Positions 52,937-62,417 of a DNA stretch of 64,000 nt are shown one piece after another (position 1 is the first letter of the stretch; each line of letters begins with the position of its first letter). This stretch comes from Chersky-840 sp963764205. GTDB lineage: Bacteria; Actinomycetota; Acidimicrobiia; Acidimicrobiales; UBA8190. Made by a program: the position numbers and the translations under genes. The stretch is taken from NCBI GenBank assembly GCA_963764205.1, contig CAVXRN010000004.1, positions 186,001 to 250,000 of the forward strand, in the 5' to 3' direction. The notes under the pieces were generated by a model. The model ran no database searches. It saw only the letters and a list, made by a program, of their open reading frames with translations, and had not been told where the DNA came from.

Positions 52937-55900
52937 GTGGTGCCGATATCTCAGACCGCCATGCGCCGCTCTCCCGCCACCATTGTCATTCTCGCCTGGA
53001 ACGCTTGGAAGTCCACCGAGGACTGCCTCGACTCATTGCGCCCCACGCTCGGCGTGCGCGATCAGGTGGTGGTGGTGGACAACGGGTCAACCGACGTGAC
53101 CCCGCGGCGGCTCAGCCGGTATCCGTGGATCGACGTGGTGAGCAACCCGGAGAACCGGGGTTTCGCCACGGGGTGCAACGACGGCGCGGCGCTCGCTCGC
53201 AACGACATCCTCGTCTTCTTGAACAACGACACCGTGCTCACGGGCCGCTGGCTCGATCCCCTCATCGTCCCGTTCGACGAGGACCCCACCGTCGGAGCCA
53301 CCGGGCCGAGGTCGAATTTCGTGTCGGGGCCCCAAGTGGCGGAGGGCGCCGCGTACTTGCGCGGCGATGTGGCGGGGATGCGCCGCTTCGCCCGGGACTG
53401 GGCTCAGGACCACCGCTCCCAGACGTCGGAGACAGAGCGGTTGGTCGGCTTCTGCCTGGCGGTCCGCCGGGAGATGTTCGAGCAACTGGGTGGATTCGAC
53501 TCCGCCTACGGCATCGGCGGGTACGAGGACGACGACCTGTGCCGGCGCATCATGAGCACCGGACATCGTCTGCTCATCGCCCACGAGTCCTTCGTGCACC
53601 ACGAAGGCCACCAGACCTTCGACGCCAACGGGCTCGACTGGTACGCGGAGCAGGAGTCGAACCGGGACCGATTCGAGTCCCGATTCGGTCACGGTCGCTC
53701 CTCTCGTGACGGGATCAAGGTCTCGGCCTGTCTCATCACCAAGGACGAGGAAGACAACATCGCCACGTGTTTGGCGTCGCTCGACGAATTCGTCGACGAA
53801 GTCGTCGTCTACGACACCGGTTCGACCGACGCCACCGTGCGCATCGCCCGGGAGCTCGGTGCCACGGTGATCGACGGCTACTGGGACGACGACTTCTCCC
53901 GGGCCCGCAACGCCGCGCTCGAACACTGTTCGGGAGACTGGATCGCCTGGCTCGACGCCGACGAGACGCTCGTGTGCGACAACGTAGCGGAGCTCCTCAC
54001 CGTGTTGGAGCACGCCGACCCCAACGTCGACGGCTTCTCCGTGCCGATCAACAACCTCACCGGGGTCGGGGTCGGGTCGGGCTTCGTCCATTCGGCGTGT
54101 CGCTTGTTCCGGCGCGCTCGATGCGAATGGACGGGACGCCTGCACGAACAAGTGGCGGGCCGAGGCGACCATCGAGGGATCCAGCAGGTGCCGTTGGACA
54201 AGGCCCGGATCCTGCACACGGGGTACCTCGACGAGACGATGCGAACCCGGAACAAGACCGAGCGCAACCTCCGGGTGGCCCAAGCCGAGGTGGCCCAGGC
54301 CGACGGGTGGGAGATGGGCTTCTCACTCACGAGTCTGGGCCGCTCCTACCTCACCGCCGGTCGCTGCCAAGAGGCGTTCGACCACTGCCGAGACGCGCTC
54401 GACCACACCAGCAACCTGATCACCCGACGCCTGGCCATCCGCACCGCGGCGGAGGCACTCACCTATCTCGGTCGCTTCGACGAGGCGCTCGAGTGGATCG
54501 AGAGCCTGCGGGCCATCTCCACGACGTCGGTGCAGGCCGACATCGCCGAGGGCCGGATCCGATTGGCCCAGAGGCAATTCGAAGAGGCACTGGCCCTGTT
54601 CGATCGGATCGGCGTCAGCCAATTCGACGACGACGGCTTCGAGGTCGGCCGGCACATGTTCGCCGAGCAACGGACCGAGGCGCTCGTCGGCCTCGGCCGA
54701 CTGAGCGATGCAGCCGACGTCCTGCTCGAGGTCCTCGTCGACCAAGGCGTGATCGACGTCCACCTCGCCATCCTGGTCGACTGCCTGCAGCGGGCGAGCC
54801 GATCCTTCGACGAGCTGGCCGCCGCCATCCCCTCGGGGAAGGCTCCGGACTTCCTGGCGCAAGTGCTGCAACTCGCCCCCGAAACCGCTGACCTGGTGCT
54901 CGAGGCGTGCTTCGAGCAGATGCCCGACACCACGGTCGTGCTCGCCACCGCCGCGACGCTGGCGTGTCGTCTGCGCATCGACCGGGCACTGACGTGGTCG
55001 GCCCGCATGCGTGAAGCCGGCTTTGTGGCCAATTGCCCGCTGGTGGCCATCGCCACGGGCACGGCCTCCGCGCCCGTGCGGGCCCGGGCGGCTGCCACGG
55101 TGGTCCGGGCTTTCGGCGACGAGCGTGGACGCGACGCCTTCATCGACGCAGTGCGCCGTGCACAACCGCTCGAGCGCGAGACGATCCTGGAAGAGACCAC
55201 CGCGCTGTGCCCTGAGCTCGTCGACCTGGTCACGGTGACCGACGAGTCGCCGCCCGCGCCCACGGTCGCCGATCTCCCGGAACCCCGGGTGAGCATCGTC
55301 GTGCCGTGCTTCAACCAGGCCGAGCTGACTCTCAACTGTCTCCGCAGCCTCCAGGCCAACACCGATGCGGCGCTGTACGAGGTGATCCTCATCGACAACG
55401 GGTCGAGCGACGCGACTGTCAACCTTGCTCGCGCCGAGGGCCCCCGGTTCCGCGTGGTGCGCAACGAGGAGAACACCGGCTTCGGCCCCGCCTGCAACCA
55501 GGGGGCGGGATTGGCCGGCGCCGAGTACGTCCTCTTCCTCAACAACGACACGATCCTGCTCCCGGGTTGGTTGGAGCCACTCGTGGCCGCCCTGGACGAG
55601 GACGCCGCGCTGGGCGCGGTCCAGCCCAAGCTCCTCTATCCCGACGGGCGCCTCAACGACGCCGGCGGTCTCGTCTTCGGGGGCGGCGAGCCATGGATCT
55701 ACGGCAAGGGCAGCACCGAGCCGGATGCGCCGCAATTCTCGTGCCGTCGAGCTCCGGACTACGCCTCGGGGGCATGCCTCTTGGTCCGTCATCGCGCCTT
55801 CGACGACGTCGGCGGGTTCGACGACAGGTTCGCTCCCGCCTACTACGAGGACACCGACCTGTCGTTCTCCCTGCGCGCCGCGGGGTGGAAGGTGCTCTTC

Positions 55901-57336
55901 GAGCCGGCGTCGAAGGTCGTACACGTCGAAGGGGGAACCGCCGGCACCGACGTCAGCCAGGGCATCAAGCGTTACCAGATCCGCAACGCCGTCCGCTTCA
56001 CCCAGAAGTGGTCGAGTGAATTGGCCCAGCGACCTCCGCTTCGACCCGAGGAGGTGGAGCGCTGGGCGCACCGCCCGCAGGGGGGTTTCGGTCCGGGCGA
56101 GACACTGCGCGTGCGCGACGACTCCGTCGTCGACGTCGCCCGCGCCGCGGCCTCCGAGGCACACTCGATCCTCGTCCTCGACCCCTTCATGCCGGTATTC
56201 GACCGGGCATCGGGGGGGCTTCGCACTCTCACGATGTTGCGCTGTCTGCGCGAGGCCGGTCACGCCGTCACCTTCTACGCACTTGCCGGGGGTAGCCGCC
56301 ACTACGCGGACGTCGTGGGCCGCCTCGGGATCTCGTGTTTCGGGGGGACCGACGTGAGGTCGTCGACCATGGCCACGAGTACGCGTCGGTCGTGTGGCCG
56401 TCGATCGAGTCGTTGCTCGACGCCCGGCAGTTCGACACCGTCATCATGAGCCCGTGGACGACGGCCGAGCTCGCCATCGACCTCGTCCGGGGCCACGGCT
56501 CGGACGCGACCATCATCGTGGACACCAACGACGTGCACTTCGTGCGCCTCGAACGGGGCGCGGCACTGGCCGGGACGGGCCAGGTGGAGGCCAACGACAC
56601 CAAGCGACGCGAGTTGTCGGTGTACCGCCGCGCCGATCGCGTCGTGTGCGTGACCGACGACGACGCCGGGGCCGTCAAGAAGGAGATTCCCGGCGCGGAG
56701 ATCGTGGTGGTGCCCAACGCGCACGCCGAGGAGGACGGCGGCCCTGGGTTCGCGCAGCGGTCGGGCTGTCTCTTCGTCGGGAACTTCAACCACCCGCCCA
56801 ACGGGGACGCGCTGCAGTGGTGGAGCCAGGAGATCGGCCCGGCCCTGGCCCAGCGGCTTCCCGACGCACACCTGACCGTGGTGGGGAACGATCCCCACGG
56901 CACAGCGGCCGCGTTCGCGGGCCCGGGTATCACGGCGACCGGGGCCGTGGTGTCGACTGTGCCCTTCCTCCACCAGGCCCGGGTGTCGGTGGCGCCCCTA
57001 CGCTACGGCGCGGGGATGAAGGGCAAGGTGGGCGAGGCGCTGGCCGCCGGGCTCCCTGTCGTCCTCACCTCCGTTGCGGCCGAGGGCATGGGCCTGGTCG
57101 ACGGTGAGCACGTGCTGGTGGCCGACACGGCCGACGCCTTCGCTGCTGCAGTCGAACGGCTCTCCACCGACGCCGAGCTCTGGGGACGGTTGCGCGAGGC
57201 GGGGCGCGCCCACGTCGCCCGGCATTTCGGCATCGACCGGATGCGCCGGGCCGTCGACGCCATGCTCGACTCCACCCCGCTCGACGCCAGGGAAAAACCC
57301 GCGTCGCGTCGACGTGCGGTTGCCGCTTCGGCCTGA
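52937..57336 (+). CDS. giant multi-domain glycosyltransferase (three GT2 domains, TPR, GT4-like), frameshift at 56342-56347
   Basis: As read, the first frame covers residues 1 to about 1140. GT2 domain one: IVILAWNAWKSTEDCLDSL, VVVDNGSTDVT, FLNNDT. GT2 domain two (about 260): SACLITKDEEDNIATCL, YDTGSTDAT, WLDADE. TPR-like helices at about 450-600. GT2 domain three (about 784): IVVPCFNQAELTLNCLRSL, LIDNGSSDAT, FLNNDT. A GT4-like domain starts at about 1076. One base is missing from a run of six Gs; with it, the frame continues (DRREVVDHGHEYASVVW ... FLHQARVSVAPLRYGAGMKGKVGEALAAGLPVV) to 57336, about 1466 residues. Probably builds a surface or flagellin glycan. Start may also be ATG 52961. Confidence 0.85.
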
Positions 57337-57362
57337 CAGCGACGGCCTTGGCCTGAGCCGGG

Positions 57363-57700
57363 TCAGTCCCTGAGCGGAGAATTGTTCCTTATCAGGTTGT
57401 TGGCGATGTCGACGTGGACAGCCTCTCGCATCTTGTGCGGAGTGTCGTAGGGTCGCTCGTTCCGCTCGTTCCCGTGGCGCTCCACGCGCGCTCGACGTCG
57501 CCGACATCATCGACCATGAGGGCCGCGGCAGCCACCGTGGTGTTCGGGTCGTGGTCCTTCTTGAGGAAGAGATTGGATTTCCGCAGCGCCGAACGGCACC
57601 CACGCCCACTCCATCCCGTCCTGGAAGGGCATGGCGACGAAACCAAGCTGTGCATAGTGGAGGAGTGCGGCCCGCACGGGGCGGCTTCCGCACGGGGCGA
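57363..57700 (-). pseudogene. broken VOC-superfamily (glyoxalase/bleomycin-resistance fold) gene
   Basis: Read on the minus strand, one frame gives RAALLHYAQLGFVAMPFQDG and WVPFGAAEI, the first beta-alpha-beta repeat of VOC proteins. A second frame then gives DPNTTVAAAALMVDDVGDVERAW, and the first frame resumes with RPYDTPHKMREAVHVDIANNLIR and a stop at 57363. Together these cover a VOC domain in order, but two frame changes break it and no start is clear. The 5' boundary is approximate. Confidence 0.6.
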
Positions 57701-57718
57701 CCGGAGACGGTCCGCCCT

Positions 57719-58981
57719 TCAGGAACCTCGGTAATGGCCGTCCAGCGTCAGTCGGTGCGCCTCGATGGTCACCGGGGGTTCGATCCCTCGCCGCAGCTGG
57801 GCCACCAACGCCGGGTCAGCGGCGAGGCGGTCGATGGCCGCGGCGAGCTGCTCCGGATGTCCGTCGTCGACGAGCAGGCCGTTGCGTCCGTCCCCGATGA
57901 CGTCGGGGATGCCCCCGACCCGGGTGGCGACGACCGGCAATCCGGCCGCCTGGGCCTCCATGACGGTCTGGGGCCCGTTGTCGTCCCACCGGGGAGGAAG
58001 GACCGCCACGTCCATGTCCGCCAGGATGCGCACCAGGTCCGCCTGGGTGAAACCCCCGTGGAACGTCAGCCGAGAGGCGTGGGCGGGCGAGAAGGTACGC
58101 AGGAGGGAGCTCATCGTCTCGACCAGCTCGGTGGCCGCTCCCCCGTAGACGTGTGCCTCGACTCGTTCAGGGCTCGAGACGACCCGCATCGCCTGGAGGA
58201 ACGCCATGATCCCCTTGCGGGGCGTCAGGCTGCCGAAGAACACCACTCGGAGTGGCCCGCGGCGCGTCTTCGGGTCCCGGGTCCGGGCCTCGCCCAGCTC
58301 GCGCCACAGGTCTTCGGCCGCGACGGACCCGATCCGGTCGACGACCAACAGGTCGCTGCGCACGCCCTGGGCGGCATAGATCTCGCTCACGCGGCTCGAG
58401 ACCGCCAGGAGCACGGAGCACTCGTTGAGGGCCTCCACCCCGGCGCGCAGGCGCTCACGGTAGGCACCGTCGCCCAGGGCGGTCCCGAGGCAGCTCGAAC
58501 AGGATCGTTCGAGCGGTCCGCCGCAGCGCTCCGCGTTGGCGAAGAACAGGTCGTCGCGCGAACAGATGGGAAAGTAGTTGTGCAGCGACGCGACCACCCT
58601 GACGCCGAGTCGCCGGGCGGCACCGATGACGTCGAGCGACAACCCGACCAGGTTGTGGACGTGGACGATCTCCGGTTCGAGCTCCTTCACCATGAACTCG
58701 AAGGCGTCGGCGCACTGGGGATCGCACGCCTCGCGCAACGGGTCCCAGTAGTCGTGCATGTGCACCGGCCGGTTCTGGAAGTGGACGTAGGGAATGCCGT
58801 CGACCGCCACCGCAGCGGCGTCGAAGGGGGGACGCCCCTCGGCGGTGCGGTCACTGGCACACACCACCACGGGTTGGTCACCCGCCTCGGCCTGGGCCAG
58901 CGCCAGGGTGTGGACGTAGACCACGGGCCCGCACCCCATCCACTGCGGGGGGTACCCCCAGCCCACGTGCAGAATCCTCAT
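57719..58981 (-). CDS. GT4-family glycosyltransferase
   Basis: 420 residues from MRILHVGWGYPPQWMGCGPVVYVHTLALAQ. The N-terminal domain has VHVHNLVGLSLDVI-like IVHVHNLVGLSL and a cysteine cluster (CGGPLERSCSSCLG) seen in some GT4 enzymes. The C-terminal donor domain has VVFFGSLTPRKGIMAFLQAM, FHGGFTQADLVRILADMDVAVLPPRWDDNGPQTVMEAQAAGLPVVATRVGGIPDVI. It overlaps glf by 4 bp, so it probably works on glycans made with UDP-galactofuranose. Confidence 0.9.
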   Translation of the reverse strand: MRILHVGWGYPPQWMGCGPVVYVHTLALAQAEAGDQPVVVCASDRTAEGRPPFDAAAVAVDGIPYVHFQNRPVHMHDYWDPLREACDPQCADAFEFMVKELEPEIVHVHNLVGLSLDVIGAARRLGVRVVASLHNYFPICSRDDLFFANAERCGGPLERSCSSCLGTALGDGAYRERLRAGVEALNECSVLLAVSSRVSEIYAAQGVRSDLLVVDRIGSVAAEDLWRELGEARTRDPKTRRGPLRVVFFGSLTPRKGIMAFLQAMRVVSSPERVEAHVYGGAATELVETMSSLLRTFSPAHASRLTFHGGFTQADLVRILADMDVAVLPPRWDDNGPQTVMEAQAAGLPVVATRVGGIPDVIGDGRNGLLVDDGHPEQLAAAIDRLAADPALVAQLRRGIEPPVTIEAHRLTLDGHYRGS

Positions 58982-60138
58982 GGCCCGACCACCGAGGTCG
59001 CGCCGACACGCGGGCGCGCCGGCGCCACGTCGTTGCGGAACACGGTCAGGGCGTGGGCCACGGCCTGGTCCATGTCGTAGTAGCGGTACTCGGCCAGACG
59101 GCCTGAGAAGACGACCTTGCCGCTGAGCTCGGTCGCCGCGGCGGCGTAGCGCGCGTAGCGCTGGTGGCTCTCGGGTTGGGGAAGCGGGTAGTAGGGCTCG
59201 TTGCACCCCGGGGCATAGGGCTCGGGGTACTCGTACGTCACCGTCGTCGCCCCGAGGTGCTGGTCGCCGAAGTGGGCGTGCTCGATGATGCGCGTGTAGG
59301 GGCTGGCGTCGGGGAAATTCATCACCGCCGCCGGCTGCAGTCGGTCGACCGGCTCGGTGTGGTGCTCGAACCGGAGGCTCCGGTACGGGAGCGGCCCGTA
59401 GGCGTTGTCGAAGAACTCGTCGATGGGCCCGGTGTACGCCACCTTGTCGTGGGCGACGCTGCCCACCACGTCACGGAAGTCCACGCCCGTCTCCACCGCG
59501 ATGCGGGGATGGTCGAGCATGCGACCGACCATGGCGGTGTAGCCCTGGGCAGGTATCCCCTGGTGGCGGTCCCTGAAATACCGGTCGTCGCGGGACACGA
59601 CCACGGGCACCCGGCCCGTCACAGCCCTGTCGATGTCCTCTGGTCGGTATCCCCACTGCTTGACCGTGTAGTGGAGGAACACCTTCTCGTACACGAGCTC
59701 GCCCAGGGAGCGCAACGACGGGTCGGTGTGCTCGAGCAGGCTCAGCACCGGGATCCGACCCTCCCACCCCACCTCGTCGAGCAGACGACGTTCGAGTCGA
59801 TCCGCTTCGGACGGGGGCACCAGTGCGTGCAACGTCGTCAGGTTGAACGGGAGTGGCACCGTCGTGCCGTCGATCACACCCAGCACACGATGGGTGTAGG
59901 GCAACCACTCGGTGAAGCGCGACACGTACGCCCACACCCGGTCCGACACGGTGTGGAAGATGTGGGCCCCGTACCGATGGACGCGCACGCCCGCCTCGTC
60001 GACGGCGTCGAAGGCGTTGCCGGCGATGTGGGTACGGCGTTCGACCACCAGCACGCGTTGGTCGAGCTGGGTCGCGATCCGCTCCGCCAGTGTGGCGCCG
60101 CTCAGTCCTGCCCCGACGACCACCCAGTCGAAACGCAC
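58978..60138 (-). CDS. glf: UDP-galactopyranose mutase
   Basis: 386 residues: FAD motif VVVGAGLSGATLAERIA, VVERRTHIAGNAFD, GAHIFHTVSDRVWAYVSRF, KQWGYRPEDID, FDNAYGPLPYRSLRFEHH and a C-terminal AEYRYYDMDQAVAHAL. It converts UDP-galactopyranose to UDP-galactofuranose. Actinobacteria use galactofuranose in cell-wall or surface glycans; its place between flagellar operons suggests flagellin or surface decoration. It is divergent from flhA. Confidence 0.95.
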   Translation of the reverse strand: MRFDWVVVGAGLSGATLAERIATQLDQRVLVVERRTHIAGNAFDAVDEAGVRVHRYGAHIFHTVSDRVWAYVSRFTEWLPYTHRVLGVIDGTTVPLPFNLTTLHALVPPSEADRLERRLLDEVGWEGRIPVLSLLEHTDPSLRSLGELVYEKVFLHYTVKQWGYRPEDIDRAVTGRVPVVVSRDDRYFRDRHQGIPAQGYTAMVGRMLDHPRIAVETGVDFRDVVGSVAHDKVAYTGPIDEFFDNAYGPLPYRSLRFEHHTEPVDRLQPAAVMNFPDASPYTRIIEHAHFGDQHLGATTVTYEYPEPYAPGCNEPYYPLPQPESHQRYARYAAAATELSGKVVFSGRLAEYRYYDMDQAVAHALTVFRNDVAPARPRVGATSVVGP

Positions 60139-60368
60139 GGCGTCATGTCGGCATCGGAGCGAGGGGGGTTGAGTCGCACCTCGAGGTAGCTCGGTTCGTG
60201 GTCGTCATGAGCGCGGAGAGTGGCGGCCACAGCCCGACCCGCCCACAAAACGCCCAAATTCTCAAGCAATTCCGGTCTCCGGTCGATGTCCTTGTCCGGC
60301 GCCAGGACGGCGTGGAGTCAGACGGCCACGGATGGGCCGATCCCTGTTCGTTCGTCCCTCGAGGTGCC

Positions 60369-62417
60369 ATGTCGAATCGGCTCGGACTGATCGGTGTTCC
60401 GGCAGCGGTCATCGCCATCGTGGTGATGCTCGTCGTGCCTCTGCCGACGTTCCTCCTCGACATCCTCATCAGCCTGAACATCGCGGGCGCCATGCTCGTG
60501 CTGCTCATGACCATGCACGTGAAGAAGCCGCTCGACTTCTCGGTGTTCCCCGCCGTGTTGCTGGTCGCCACGCTGTTCCGCCTCGCGCTCAACGTCTCCG
60601 CCACGAGGCTCGTCCTGCTGCACGGGTACGCCGGCTCGGTCATCAACAGCTTCGGCAATTTCGTGGTCGGCGGCCAGCTCGTCGTCGGCCTCGTCGTCTT
60701 CCTGATCCTCATCGTCATCCAGTTCGTCGTCGTCACGACGGGAGCCGGCCGCGTGGCCGAGGTGGCGGCCCGTTTCACCCTCGATGCCATGCCCGGAAAG
60801 CAGATGGCCATCGACGCCGACATGAACTCGGGGCTCATCGACCAACAAGAGGCCAAACGCCGACGTCAGGAGATCTCCGACGAGGCCGACTTCTACGGCG
60901 CCATGGACGGTGCCGCGAAATTCGTCCGAGGGGACGCGATCGCCGCCATCGTCATCACCGCCATCAACCTCATCGGCGGCTTGGCCATCGGCATCGCCCA
61001 GCGCCATCTCTCGGTCTCCGACGCCACCCACACCTACAGTCTCCTGAGCGTCGGCGACGGCCTGGTCTCGCAGATCCCCGCACTGCTCCTGTCCATCTCG
61101 ACCGGGTTGGTCGTCACCCGAGCAGCCACCGACGACGAGGACTTCGGCACCGACCTCATCGGCCAGGTGCGCCGTCAGTACCGCGCCATCCAGATCGCCG
61201 GGATCGTCATGGCCACCATGGCCATCGTCCCGGGCCTGCCCCACTTCGCCTTCTTGGTCGTGGGCGGCCTGCTCTGGTTCACCGGCACCCGGGTCGGGCG
61301 CTCCATGCCCGATCCGTCGTCCGCCGTGGAGACCGGGCCCGACGTGGCGGTCCTCGCCCCCGACAGTCCCCAGGCCCTCGCGGCCGACATGCGGGTGGAG
61401 GCACTCGAGCTCGAGCTGTCGGCGACGCTCGTCGACCTCGTCGACACGGCCAAGGGGGGCGACCTCCTGGAGCGGGTGAAGGGCCTGCGCCGCAAACTCG
61501 CCACCGAGAAGGGCCTGATCATCCCGCCTGTGCGGACGCGGGACAATGTGCACCTCGACAACGATTCCTACGCCATCCGTCTGCACGGCGTGGAGGTGGC
61601 GACGGGCATCGCCCCAGCCGGCCGGTTCCTCGCCATCGGCGGAGGCCTCGACCTCGTGCCGGGCGAGCAGGTCGTGGAGCCGGTGTTCGGCCTCCCGGCC
61701 AAATGGGTGCCGGCGGAGCTGCGCCAACAGGCTCTCGTGGCCGGCGCGACGGTCATCGACCGCTCTTCGGTCATCACCACGCATCTGGGGGAGGTGGCGA
61801 GCCGCCACGCCGGGCAGCTGCTGTCCAACCAGCAGGTGAGGACGCTGCTCGACTCCGTGAAGGGTACCGACCCGGCCGTGATCGAGGAGATGGGCGCGGC
61901 CCAGGTGTCGTTGACCGACCTGCACCGGGTGCTGTGCGGACTGCTGGCCGAAGGCGTCGGCATCCGCGACCTCGTGCGGGTCATCGAGGCGGTCACCGAG
62001 CAGGCGCGTCAGGCCAAGGACCCCGAGGCCATGCTGGAGGCGGCGCGGCGCGCCCTCGGGCCCGCCATCACCGCCGCGTACGCCAAGGACGGCACGCTCC
62101 CCATCATGAGTCTCGACGCTCGCTTCGAACGCCAACTGGCCGAAGCCGTGCGACCGGGCGATGGCGGGACCATCCTGGCCATCGATGCCGATGTCGTCGA
62201 GGCGTTGGTGCGCGAGGTCGGGGCACTGGCGCGCCAAGCCGAAGAGCACAATCGCGACGCCGTGCTCGTCTGCGCGTCGCGTCTGCGCCCGTCGCTTCGA
62301 CGTCTGCTCGCTCCTGCCCTCCCGCGCCTCGCCGTCCTGTCCGTCAACGAACTCGGCCCCCAGGTCAAGCTCGACAGAATCGGAGTCGTGAATGTCACCC
62401 CTGCAGAAGTCGTTTGA
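60369..62417 (+). CDS. flhA: flagellar export gate ring protein FlhA
   Basis: 682 residues. Eight N-terminal helices, with the FHIPEP-family signature RFTLDAMPGKQMAIDADMNSGLIDQQEAKRRRQEISDEADFYGAMDGAAKFVRGDAIAA. The cytoplasmic nonamer-forming domain follows (VRTRDNVHLDNDSYAIRLHG, GLPAKWVP, VLCGLLAEGVGIRDLVRVIEA). First gene of a plus-strand operon; overlaps the FlhF-like gene by 26 bp. Confidence 0.97.
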   Translation: MSNRLGLIGVPAAVIAIVVMLVVPLPTFLLDILISLNIAGAMLVLLMTMHVKKPLDFSVFPAVLLVATLFRLALNVSATRLVLLHGYAGSVINSFGNFVVGGQLVVGLVVFLILIVIQFVVVTTGAGRVAEVAARFTLDAMPGKQMAIDADMNSGLIDQQEAKRRRQEISDEADFYGAMDGAAKFVRGDAIAAIVITAINLIGGLAIGIAQRHLSVSDATHTYSLLSVGDGLVSQIPALLLSISTGLVVTRAATDDEDFGTDLIGQVRRQYRAIQIAGIVMATMAIVPGLPHFAFLVVGGLLWFTGTRVGRSMPDPSSAVETGPDVAVLAPDSPQALAADMRVEALELELSATLVDLVDTAKGGDLLERVKGLRRKLATEKGLIIPPVRTRDNVHLDNDSYAIRLHGVEVATGIAPAGRFLAIGGGLDLVPGEQVVEPVFGLPAKWVPAELRQQALVAGATVIDRSSVITTHLGEVASRHAGQLLSNQQVRTLLDSVKGTDPAVIEEMGAAQVSLTDLHRVLCGLLAEGVGIRDLVRVIEAVTEQARQAKDPEAMLEAARRALGPAITAAYAKDGTLPIMSLDARFERQLAEAVRPGDGGTILAIDADVVEALVREVGALARQAEEHNRDAVLVCASRLRPSLRRLLAPALPRLAVLSVNELGPQVKLDRIGVVNVTPAEVV

